Shown: piece by piece, positions 1 to 7,918 of the stretch
Layout: the number at the start of each line of letters is the position of its first letter
Numbering within the stretch: position 1 is the first letter of the stretch
Source: Ochromonadaceae sp. CCMP2298
Lineage: Eukaryota > Sar > Synurophyceae > Ochromonadales > Ochromonadaceae
Length of the DNA: 11,622 nt
Assembly (NCBI GenBank): GCA_026770595.1
Contig: MU633768.1
Coordinates: 12,968-24,589 of the forward strand
Direction of reading: 5' to 3'
Notes under the pieces: generated by a model
The model's database searches: none
Told to the model about the DNA's origin: nothing
Seen by the model: only the letters and a program-made list of their open reading frames with translations
Translations under genes and position numbers: made by a program

Positions 1-12
1 GGGGTGAGAAGA

Positions 13-17
<5 letters not shown>

Positions 18-61
<44 letters not shown>

Positions 62-121
62 TGTGTAAGTACGCATATATGTGTGTATGTGTGTATGTAT
101 GTATGTATATAAGTGTGTGTG
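18..121. repeat. GT/CA microsatellite inside an intron
   Basis: A pure (GT)n run from about 18 to 54 decays into GTAT/GTGTAT variants up to about 121. On the minus strand it is a (CA)n tract starting right after the predicted splice donor at 126, so it lies inside an intron of the minus-strand gene. The intron continues beyond the left edge of the window. A chance open frame across it reads Cys-Val repeats and is not a gene. Confidence 0.9.
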
Positions 122-126
122 TTCAC

Positions 127-2646
127 CTGTTGAGTGCTTGGCACAGGCTGTTCACTAGTGCTGCTGCCTGCACCTGCAACACACCCCTGGGCAGCCACTG
201 CAGAGACAGCTGGGGGGGGGAGTGAGGGGGGGGTATGAGGAGGAGGGGTTAAGTGGATGAAGGTACAGAGGAAGATGAGAACGTAAGACCAGAAGAAGAG
301 GGGAACAGGTGAACACAAACAAGGGGAACATAGGAATCTCACCCCCAGGTGCAGCAACCAGCCCTGCCCCCTCCCCGCAACAACAATTCGATTAGCGAAT
401 TGGACGTATTTGTGTTCGAATTGTAGTATTTTGGGATTGAGGGCGTCGCAGCAGAGGAGGGCCGTTATAACCCTGTCTAGCAACAGGCCGGACCAGGGAT
501 GCTCCAGGCCGATTATCCTGGGGGTGCGTGTGTGCGTGAGTGGAGGGTGTTGGTGGTGTGTGTGGGGGGGGGGGTGTATTCAATATGCATTTATGACAGA
601 TGGCTGTGGGTTATATAGTAATATGGGTTATATTGGATTTTGCACTTACTCGAGGTGGTTGAACAGGTGCGGCAGTATCCAGTCCACGAAGGTCGACAGC
701 AGCCCTGGTGTGCATCTAATAGTCGCCCTTAGGAGCAATAATAGGCCAAGTTGGTGCATATTGATGTGATACAGATTGAGCAGACGGGTGGCTATGGGTA
801 CCAGAGCGGTGAAGGCAGCGGAGGTGAGGGCGGGTGGGGGTAGGTGTGGGGGTGTGGGTGTGGGTGTGGGTTTGGGTGTCACCCCCCCATCCATCCCATC
901 TCCACCCCCCAGCAGTCCAATAATTGCGCCTGCAGCCGCCCCATCCGCCACCCCACTGTTTGCCCCCGCCACCCCATTCCACGCCCTTGCTACGCATATC
1001 ACCGCACCTGCTAGCACGGTTGAGGCCGCAGCAGCATGCCGTCTCTGTGCCTCTCTTTGTCGCTGCGTGGCCTGGTTGCTCCTCTGTTGCTGTACCACCT
1101 GGGCCTGTCGTCGGGCTGAGCTTGCGGCTTCAGCAGCGCCTATATCTGAAACACCGGCAGAGGCAGCTACAGCAGAGGCAGAGGCAGAGGTAGAGGTAGA
1201 GGCAGAGGCAGAGGTAGAGGCGGAGGTATGGGCAGAGGTATGGGCAGGGACCGTGTTTGTAGCCAGTCCGAAATCCGATACATACAGACCCCCCATCTCT
1301 ACCTCCCCCTCCTCCTCCTCCTCCTCCACTCCAAAGATAATTCCCGTAAGCAGCGCCAGACCAGCAGCAGCAGCATCACACACCCGCCCTAGCTCTCGCC
1401 CCTGCTCCCGCCCCTGCTCCCGCCCCTGCTCCTGTCCCTGCCCCTTTCCCTGTTTCTTTCCCTGTCCCTGCAGCGCACGCGGTGTGTATAAGAAAGGCTG
1501 GCGCAGCTCGTGGGGCATTAGCAGCGAATCGACGCCTGTTTGTTGATACACTGGGTTTGATTGGGCCTGTGTCTGTGCCTGCGTCTGCCCCGCTGCCTGC
1601 CCCCTGTCCCTAAGCAGTAAAAGCTGCTCGTGTTGGGTGGGTTTAATAGCCTCTGCGCTGCTGTGGGAGAGGGGTTTATTCAGTGCCAGTAGTAGGGCCA
1701 CCGATGCATAGCCGTGGGACAGTGCTGCGGTGGTTAGCGCAGGCGGTGTACGGGGTGTGTGGGGCGTGTGGGGCGTGTGCAGTGGCGAAATGGAGGTAGG
1801 AGCACCAGGATCGCCCCCACCACCAATAATAGTACCACCAGCAGTAGCAGCAGCACCAATAACAGTACATATAGCATTAGCAGCAGCATCAGTGGGTGTC
1901 AGTGCCTTCACCTCCGCCTCTGCAGCTAGCAGCACACCAAGAGCCAGCAGGTGAGACAGCAGAGACACAACCTCTGCACCCCCTGCACCCCCAGCACCCC
2001 ATGAACCCCTGCCCGTGTCTGCCTCTGCCCCTGTGTCCCCTGCGTCATCTGCCTCATCTGCCCCCACCCCTGCCCCTGCGTCAGTGTCAAAGTGCAGTAC
2101 GTACATACGCAGCAGCATGTGCGACAGCTGGTAGAGGTCTGACAGCCACTCGTTCAGATATGGACGCACCCTGGGGGAGGAGGTGGGGGTGGGGGTGGGG
2201 GCCTCTAGCTCACTCTCTGTCTGCTGCTGCTGCTGTTGTTGTTGATACTGCTGCGTGCAACTGAGTGTGCAGCAGTTCTCAGCCAGCACCTCGAGCCACT
2301 CCGCGACCTCCTCCGCCCTCACTGCTGCTGCTGTTCCTGTTGCTACTGCTCCTACTGCTGCTGCTGCTGCCGCTGCTGCTGCTGCTGCTGCTGCTGTCAC
2401 GCCCCTCACCCTCAGCCTCCGCAGACCCCCTCTGTCCCCTCTGTCACTGTCCCCTCTGTCACCTCTGTCCCCCCTGTTCCTTTTACTCTCGCTAGCGCTG
2501 GTCTGATTGTGCTGACTCTGATTCTGGCTCTGATTCAGGCTCTGCTTGCTCTGGCTCTGCTGCCACCCCCGCCTCACAGCCTCGCCCGCAGCCCCGTCCA
2601 GCGAGAAGCCGCCCAGACGCAGTCTACTCTCCATCTCCATATCCAT
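127..2646 (-). CDS. Large low-complexity, helix-rich protein (5' part, three exons)
   Basis: Predicted exons are 2646-650, 517-343 and 209-127. The start ATG at 2646 follows an in-frame TGA at 2652. Exon 1 ends CTCGA|GTAAGT (649 is the first intron base), so the apparent stop at 646 is made by intron sequence. The acceptor before 517 restores the frame as LFNHLE-IIGLEHPW. The second intron has donor GTGAGA at 342, a CTTAACC branch-like site and a C-rich acceptor at 210; an alternative in-frame acceptor lies 12 nt further in. The exon 3 donor is at 126, and at least 751 residues are encoded. The N-terminus is Gln/Ser-rich, with four RGD triplets near residues 59-72, poly-Ala at 85-97 and poly-Gln at 135-142; Glu, Gly/Gln and Ser/Ala runs follow. 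Ordered-looking segments between these are leucine-rich amphipathic helices (NEWLSDLYQLSHMLLRMYVL; HQLGLLLLLRATIRCTPG), as in ARM/HEAT-type helical repeat proteins. That fold is inference, and I do not recognise the family. Confidence 0.7.
1170..1236 (-). repeat. Hexamer-type coding repeat (Ser/Ala/Thr tract)
   Basis: Tandem GCAGAG/GTAGAG units on the plus strand encode an alternating Thr/Ser/Ala tract in the minus-strand protein. Similar in-frame expansions lie at about 1399-1437 (12-bp units giving QGRE repeats), 2220-2250 (poly-Gln) and 2325-2397 (poly-Ala). They are length-variable candidates rather than separate features. Confidence 0.7.
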
Positions 2647-2741
2647 TGCTCACCACGCAACCATGTGTCAACACACACAACTCTCTCTCCTCTCCTCTCC
2701 ACTCTCTTCGTCTTCGCAGGATTTGCCAGGATTTGTACAGC

Positions 2742-2806
2742 TGTCACAAATTTGTGCGCTGTTAACCAACGAATATTGTAAAAGACGTCAAGATTTGTGA
2801 TACACT
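2742..2806 (+). promoter_or_regulatory. Conserved upstream module, copy 1
   Basis: This roughly 65-bp block matches 5146-5208 at about 80% by eye. Both copies begin TGTCACAAAT, contain TGTGCGCT, TTAACC, ATTGTAAAA and ACGTCA in the same order, and end ATTTGTGATACA. The two ends are inverted relative to each other (TCACAAAT against ATTTGTGA), and copy 1 contains the perfect palindrome CACAAATTTGTG. It sits about 100 bp upstream of the minus-strand gene. Before the 703-bp insertion it lay just upstream of the cupin gene, so a shared or divergent promoter is possible. A tiny inverted-repeat element is the alternative. The promoter role is inference. Confidence 0.5.
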
Positions 2807-2811
2807 TTATA

Positions 2812-2831
2812 CTTTGAAGATAACTTATGAG
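2812..2831 (+). repeat. 20-bp direct repeat, left flank of insertion
   Basis: CTTTGAAGATAACTTATGAG here is identical to 3535-3554. The preceding base differs (A here, C on the right). The repeat abuts the outermost base of the left terminal inverted repeat, as expected of a target-site duplication. Confidence 0.85.
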
Positions 2832-2853
2832 GGCAGCACCCCATTTCATCGAA

Positions 2854-2919
2854 TCGCATTTCATCGAATCGCGTTTCATCGACAATTTTTTCGATGAAAT
2901 GCGATTCGATGAAATGCGA
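2854..2919. repeat. Subterminal hairpin at left end of the element
   Basis: Arms 2854-2882 and 2891-2919 are inverted copies of 29 bases with one mismatch, separated by an 8-base T-rich loop. They consist of forward and reverse copies of the TTTCATCGAATCG unit. The left end can therefore fold on itself as well as pair with the right end. Confidence 0.85.
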
Positions 2920-3096
2920 CAAAAACTACCTCGGGTAGCCCTTTGGCTACCTCGGGTAGGTATTAACTACCTGAGGTAGCCTTTGATCTGTCGGACCCTA
3001 CATGAGGTACCTCATTTTTAGGTACCCCAGGTAGTCCGAAAAAGCACGTCAGTTACCTCAGGTAGTTGTCAGAGTACCTCAGGTAATTTATGCCGA

Positions 3097-3244
3097 CATA
3101 CAACGCTATTCCAACCATTAGGGTCCACCGCTACCCAACATACAACGCTATACCAACCATTAGGGTCCACCGCTACCCAACATACAACGCTATACCAACC
3201 ATTAGGGTCCACCGCTACCCAACATTAGGGCCCACCGCTACCCA
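3097..3244. repeat. 42-bp tandem repeat inside the element
   Basis: Three full copies (3097-3138, 3139-3180, 3181-3222) differ by only one base, and a 22-base partial copy ends at 3244. The unit starts CATACAACGCTAT and ends CCACCGCTACCCAA. Because 42 is a multiple of three, the region stays open and would read a 14-residue PTYNAIPTIRVHRY repeat. I treat this as non-coding minisatellite sequence, since it lies within the transposon and has no other protein signature. Confidence 0.9.
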
Positions 3245-3534
3245 CTTAGGGATTGCGCCGCAGGCATTGGGTTGGTTCTCGCATAAACTTAGTCTGAGGT
3301 ACCTCAGGTACCACTACCACAGGTACTCTGATCTACCACCTGAGGAAGCCGAGTTTATTTTTTCAGACTACCTTTGGTAGGGTACCTTGGGTACCTGAAG
3401 TACCATCTGCAAGGGCACCTGAGGTACTAAATTATTACTACCTGAGGTAGTTATTCGATGAAAAGCGATCGACGAAAAACGATTCGGTGAAAAACGATTC
3501 GATGAAATGCGATTCGATGAAACGGTGTACAACC

Positions 3535-3554
3535 CTTTGAAGATAACTTATGAG
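3535..3554 (+). repeat. 20-bp direct repeat, right flank of insertion
   Basis: Identical partner of 2812-2831, directly adjoining the last base of the right terminal inverted repeat. It also lies immediately before the first ATG of the cupin gene, so the insertion falls in that gene's 5' leader or core promoter. Confidence 0.85.
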
Positions 3555-3556
3555 TG

Positions 3557-4705
3557 ATGAATGAGATGTGTGCAAGCAGACGCATCAGCAGAGAAAGCAG
3601 CAGAGACAGAGGCAACAGCAGAGACAGAGGCCGAGAGCGTCGGAGACAGCAGCAAAGAAAGCAGCGTCATGCAGAGACAGAGGATCCTTGGATCATATTA
3701 ATATCAGAACATATCAAAACAATGCTCAGTTACGTGATCTTCCCGATTCTCTTCGCAGCCCTGGGCATCCTCCTCGTGCGCATGATGCCAGACGTGGACC
3801 GCACATCGCACGCCATGTTTGGCGAGTACTTCTCTGTGCACGAGCACTTGGGCCCATACAGCAAGTACAAAATCCTCCATTCTGCTGAGCAGACAGCAGG
3901 AGCTTTCTATCAAATCCAAGAGCGCAACCCGGCCTCCTGCGGGCATGGCTGGGACTCGCGCTGTTCGCCGCCGTACCACATACACCTGTATCAGACTGAG
4001 ACGTTTGAGATCCTGGAAGGTACGAGATAGGTGGGAGGAGATGGGAGATATGCTGGATCCTGTGCTGCTGCTGCTGATGGTGCTGCTGTTTCTACAGTGC
4101 TACTATTATACTATGGCTGTCAACTCAACCAACCCTTTGCACCCCTGCTTCGCACCCCTGACCCACCACCACCATGACGGCTGTCTATCATCTTTTATCT
4201 TCTGCTGACCCCTGACCCGGACCCCCTCTCCCCATCTCCCCCTCTCCCCCTCTCCCACTCACTGCCCTACAACCCCTCCCCTCCACTCCCAAACCCTGAT
4301 TCTATACCACAACTACTTCTATACTACACTATTATACCTACTTTAGGCGAGGTGCTCTTCAAGTACAACGGAGCGGAGTCGGTGGCAAGGGCGGGGGAGA
4401 AAGTCGTAGTCCCCGCAGGCGTGAAGCACACATTCGCCCGCTCCCCCGACAGCGACCAGGACCTCCTGATGAACGTGATGCTGGAGCCCGCAGGCAAGGG
4501 AGAGAGCTTCTTCCTGGAGCTGGTGGGGATGTTTAAGGAGCGAAAGATGAGCCCCAACCCCGCTCTGCTCATATGGCTGCTGTGCCACCACGACATGAGG
4601 CTGGCTGACATCCCACCCCCCGTGCACGAGTTCATGTGCGTGGCGCTGGATCTGGTGGCGCCACTGATGGGCTACTCGCTCTACCACGACCAATACAAAC
4701 TATAA
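3557..4705 (+). CDS. Membrane-anchored cupin-domain protein (two exons)
   Basis: Predicted exons are 3557-4019 and 4347-4705, joined in frame as ILEG-EVLF. The intron 4020-4346 has donor GTACGA and acceptor CTTTAG. The cupin signature is clear: motif 1 HIHLYQTETFEILEG (two His and Glu as metal ligands) and motif 2 GEKVVVPAGVKHTF (Gly, Pro, Gly, His). A C-terminal helical tail ends near LMGYSLYHDQY. This layout resembles a widespread bacterial single-domain cupin group, as recalled from family knowledge and not searched. The substrate is unknown. Upstream of the cupin is a membrane segment (LSYVIFPILFAALGILLVRM) preceded by an Arg/Gln-rich stretch. The longest frame gives 273 residues. A start at ATG 3722 (AAAACAATGC context) would give 218 residues beginning directly with the membrane anchor, and may be the real one. 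Confidence 0.75.
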
Positions 4706-5145
4706 TTTATGGGGAATCTGGGAATAACCCCATTCAGCTAAATCCCCATCATTATTCAAAGCTGAAACCCACACCCGAAACTTATGCTTCTTCGTTTAAA
4801 ACGTTAAGACTTCACATTGCACGTCCTTTTTCAGTTTTCACGTACTCTGTACCCGGACTTTATCTGGAGCGCGGAGGTTATGAACCGAGGCCCCAGTCGT
4901 CCCAGTGTCGGGACAACACCCTACACAGTATCCCTCAAACGGGGAACAGCCTCCCCGATCTGTACGCTGTCCTCATAAGCACATACGTCACACATTACCC
5001 ACTGCCAGAACTGAAAGACTGAGCAGAGAACGTCCAAAATTGCAGAGAGCTTCACGCATTAATACTACCGAGATATTCTCTGCCCACGAGAATACGGTCG
5101 TTTTAGACATCCCAACGAGAATACGCAAAAGAAATACGCAAAAGA
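4706..5145. other. Intergenic region between cupin gene and module copy 2
   Basis: Holds the presumed 3' end of the cupin gene and spacer. A frame stays open through 4636-5022 but runs out of the cupin exon in another frame, has no recognisable domain and no supporting splice sites, so I do not call it. Near 5085-5143 there are repeated GAGAATACG and AATACGCAAAAG motifs just before module copy 2. Confidence 0.5.
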
Positions 5146-5208
5146 TGTCACAAATTATGTGCGCTTTTAACCCCCAAAAATTGTAAAATACGTCAAATTT
5201 GTGATACA
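5146..5208 (+). promoter_or_regulatory. Conserved upstream module, copy 2
   Basis: Second copy of the block at 2742-2806, in the same orientation, ending 170 bases before the ATG at 5379. The same ordered motifs are present, with small indels (TCACAAATTATGTGCGC, ATTGTAAAATACGTCA, ATTTGTGATACA). Its position upstream of a plus-strand gene encoding an N-terminal membrane segment mirrors copy 1 relative to the cupin gene. A regulatory role is inferred from position and conservation only. Confidence 0.5.
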
Positions 5209-5378
5209 TTTTCCGTTACTTTTGGGGAGGATGAGGCGATGTTTTGGTGGAAGAGGATGTGTTGGAGAGTGTTGTTGTGGTGTGATGCCTGCTGATCCCA
5301 GATCTGGCCAGAGTGTCAGGGCACCTGAAGCTGAAGGCAGTGCGAGGGACGAGCAAACGCAACGACGCCTGACAAACC

Positions 5379-6953
5379 ATGGACATCCTCATAGTGATAG
5401 TCGTCTTCCTGGTGGTGGGGGCACTGCTCCTCGCTCTGTGCGCGTACTACACCTTCACCAAGGTGTTGCCGTTGGACCGCCGGAAGGTCACCAGGGTGGT
5501 ACTGGGGCTGAAGTACATCCCCGAGATCGTGGTGGAGAGGGAGGTGGTGATAAACAGACCCAGGAAGTTCACAAAACGGGACCTTTATCGGCAGAGACAG
5601 CGGGAGCATGCGGCTGAGATGGGGGCCCAGAAGACCTGGGAGAAGGAGGAGGAGAAGGGGGGTGAGGAGAAGGGGTTTGAGGAGGAGGAAGAGGAGGAGG
5701 AGGAGGAGGAGGTGCCGAGAGCTGGCTGGCTGCTGGGTCGTAGTGTCAAGTCACTTGCATGGGTTATGCACTCATTCTCTGCCAAGGAGAGAGGGAAGAA
5801 TAGTGGGAGTAAAAGTGGGAGTAAGAGTGGGAGTGGGAGGGGGGGTGGGGGTAAGAGTGTGAAGGTTTGGAGTGGGAGTGGGGGTAAGAGTGGGGGGGGC
5901 ACAGGGGGCTTTGAGGACCCAGAATCACTGGAGGGAGAAATGGCCGGCTCCACTAAGAGCAAGAGGTTTATATCAGCAGGAAGGATGGCCAGGGTGGAGG
6001 TGAGAGGAGATTCATACATCTAGATTAATTAATTGTATGTTATTTGGATTATACAACTAACCCCCCTACTAACCCCTATAACCCCCCTACTAACCCCTAA
6101 CCATGCAGGTGAAGAGGAAGGCCGTAGAGGCAGAGGAGGTGGGGGAGAGTGAAGAGGAGGGGGAAGAAGAAGAGGAGGGGGTGGTTTCTTTGCTAACTTT
6201 GGCTGCAGCGAAGTGGGAGAAAGGCTTGCAGGTGAGTGGTGAGGGGGGATAGACGGGGGTGGGGGTGGGATTATATGCATGTTTTGATACATTCTATATG
6301 GTTTTTATACATTTAGGTAGGTTATAGAACTAATGGAACTAACCCTCCCTACCCCTACCCCTATACTAACCCCTATGCAGGTGAAGGCGGCAAGGCAGAC
6401 ACGGAGAGAGGAGTGGAATGAGACAAGAGGGGTGGGTATGGAGGGGGGTATGGGTATGGGGGTTGAGGGTGTGGGGGTGCAGGGTGTGGGGGCGGTGCCA
6501 GTGTCGCGCAATGCTGGCCCCCCCCCCACCGCCGTGCCCGAGAACTACCGCCTGGTGGGGCAGGAGAGAGGCGCGGCGCTGGTGGATCCGGCAGTGCTGG
6601 TGTACAAGCGAGTGCTGTATCTGTGGGAGGGGGGCAGGGAGCAGGGGTGGTTCCTGGGAACTATCGTGGCCACCAGCGAGGCAGAGGGGTGCAATTTCAG
6701 GATCAAGTATGACCGCGAGGAGACGGGGAGTTTGTTCGTGGACGGCGTGCACGCGGTGCTGCTCAGCCTGAGCGGGCAGCAGGCCTACGGGAGACGCTGG
6801 GTGGCCCTGGAGAAAATAGATCCAAAGTTAAAGTTCCAGAAGTGGACTAGGAAGGGAGTGCTGTCCACGGGGGGGCCGGGGTGTGCGGGTAGCGTGGCCC
6901 CTACGCCCTCTGCCACGCCCAGCCCCTCACGAGCGCACACTCCGGTAGCATAA
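5379..6953 (+). CDS. N-terminally anchored protein with acidic linker and Tudor/SH3-like domain (three exons)
   Basis: Predicted exons are 5379-5999, 6109-6231 and 6381-6953, all phase 0, giving 438 residues. The ATG sits in a strong context (AAACCATGG). The frame-closing TAG near 6021 is intronic, because GAG|GTGAGA is a donor at 6000. Residues 2-24 form a single hydrophobic segment (ILIVIVVFLVVGALLLAL) fitting a signal anchor. Basic residues follow, then a Glu run at 101-111 and Ser/Gly/Lys repeats at about 138-185. Exon 2 is acidic. Residues about 318-391 look like a small beta-barrel: VYKRVLYLWEG, GWFLGTIV, FRIKYDREETGSLFV, RRWVALE. This pattern (basic strand, WxxGxV, YDxxE) resembles Tudor/SH3-like chromo-barrel domains, but the assignment is inference and the family is not recognised. 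The tail is Pro/Ser/Ala-rich. Both 3' splice sites carry the same TACTAACCCCT...ATGCAG|GTGAAG block. Confidence 0.7.
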
Positions 6954-7190
6954 CACCGTTTTTATATTATATATTATATCATAATATATATTAAATGTCG
7001 TGTAAACTGTTTTCAAATTTTGCCCTTTTTTGTTTATTGGTAATAACTTACTATAAATCGGGACTTCCAGAAACTGGGACTTGACTTGAGACCTGGCCCA
7101 AAAAGTCGGGAAAAAAGAATGGAGGGATGTTTGGGGAGGAGACCTCTGCTGTTTTTGTTGCCTCGACTGCGGTCTTTCCTGCCTCGTCGT
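6954..7190. other. 3' flank with AT-rich palindromic tract
   Basis: Directly after the stop at 6953, 6958-6995 is almost pure A/T and self-complementary (ATATTATATATTATATCATA), unlike the surrounding GC-rich DNA. It may be the 3' UTR and polyadenylation region of the gene ending at 6953. No coding sequence is visible up to 7190. Confidence 0.4.
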
Positions 7191-7197
7191 CACAATC

Positions 7198-7378
7198 TAC
7201 AGCAACAGACTACTACAAAGCGAGTGGCCAACTCGGTGTTGTGTTGATGGTCCGAGTTGCTCTTCTTGTTTGCATTTGCGTCAATCATTGAACTTGATTG
7301 AAACGAAGCCGAGCAAGAAGAGCGACCCGGGTGTCCACTCAACCCCCAGTTGGTCACTCGCTTTGTAGTTGGCTGTAG
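7198..7378. repeat. Long imperfect foldback (about 180 nt)
   Basis: The arms begin CTACAGC (7198-7204) and end GCTGTAG (7372-7378). The best stretches are ACTACAAAGCGAGTGGCCAA pairing with its inverted copy around 7350-7370, and GCTCTTCTTG (7259-7268) pairing with CAAGAAGAGC (7314-7323). The apex region adds TCAATCA/TGATTGA. Several differences between arms would be G-U pairs in plus-strand RNA, so a structured transcript such as a long miRNA-type precursor is possible. A decayed foldback transposon is equally possible. There is no protein-coding signal across it. Confidence 0.6.
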
Positions 7379-7659
7379 AGCACCGTCAGTACCGAAGGGT
7401 GCTTCGGCATTCCCGTCAGCAGGCCGTGGGCGGGGCATCACCCGGCCCCTGCTCGGCTGCTCTGCGGAGGTGCTGAGAGTGCTACCCGCCCCTCAGACAG
7501 TCCGTCTCCACATCCACGTCCTTTTTCATCATTTTCAACTGATGCGGAGGCGGCTCAAGGCTGTCTGAGTGTCATCTTTTGGGACGCATTGCGCGAATTC
7601 TTCGAGTCGTTTGATTCGATCTCCGTCCTCTTTTTCCTCTTAACGGTTCCGCTTTGAAT

Positions 7660-7729
7660 GTAAGAGCCTTTGTAGCCAATGATATATGCTCGATAGCTTC
7701 ACGATTAACCTCTGTTCCTCCTCTCCTAG
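7660..7729 (+). other. Orphan spliceosomal intron candidate
   Basis: The sequence has a strong donor (TTTGAAT|GTAAGAGC), a GATTAACCT branch-like site and a pyrimidine tract ending CTCCTAG at 7729. The donor context matches the GAAT|GTAAGA donors of the globin gene exons 3 and 4. The flanking sequence has no long open frame across the junction: frames upstream close within about 60 bases, while downstream 7730-7933 is open for 67 codons without recognisable domains. It could be an intron of a non-coding or UTR transcript, or a relic of a degraded gene. Confidence 0.4.
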
Positions 7730-7918
7730 GTGATCTGTCAGACCACAGCGGTTTACTCAAGATGTGATCATCTTACAACACAGGGGGGTATGAAGGGGGC
7801 ATGGGGAGTGCGGGTCCTACCACAGATCCTACCCCTCAACCCCCATCTCACCCCCCAGCTCACCCCCTACCACAGTTCTGACCTCCGACCACTGCCAGTG
7901 CGCGTCGTCTTTACATCC

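Larger units (their letters stand above)
2832..3534. mobile_element. 703-bp non-autonomous TIR element
   Basis: The terminal inverted repeats are 40 bp. Twelve outer bases match at 7 of 12 positions (GGCAGCACCCCA on the left; reverse complement of the right end GGTTGTACACCG). They are followed by 28 bases that match perfectly in inverse orientation (2844-2871 against 3495-3522), built from the unit TTTCATCGAATCG. The two termini start at equivalent positions, and the element is bracketed by perfect 20-bp direct repeats, so the boundaries agree by two criteria. The interior holds at least a dozen near-palindromic CTACCTSAGGTAG motifs and a 42-bp tandem repeat. No transposase is visible. A MITE-like derivative of a TIR DNA transposon is the natural reading, but I cannot name the superfamily, and a 20-bp duplication is longer than usual for that class. 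Confidence 0.75.

Noticed and set aside
840-880. Telomere-like GGGTGT/GGGTTT repeats
   Set aside because: They are interrupted hexamers that encode an alternating Pro-Thr tract in the minus-strand gene.
776-1546. Plus-strand open frame of 256 codons
   Set aside because: It is antisense to exon 1 of the minus-strand gene and its Ala/Pro/Cys composition mirrors that gene's repeats.
3097-3244. CRISPR-like array
   Set aside because: The repeats are directly adjoining with no variable spacers, and the host is eukaryotic; it is a minisatellite.
3090-3380. 96-codon open frame with PTYNAIPTIRVHRY repeats
   Set aside because: It follows from a 42-bp tandem repeat lying inside a transposon, with no domain or splice support.
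4636-5022. Open frame overlapping the end of the cupin gene
   Set aside because: It starts inside the cupin exon in another frame and shows no domain or splice signals. A remnant of another element remains possible but unsupported.
5585-6019. Minus-strand Pro/Ser-rich open frame
   Set aside because: It is the antisense shadow of the Glu and Ser/Gly repeats of the gene starting at 5379.
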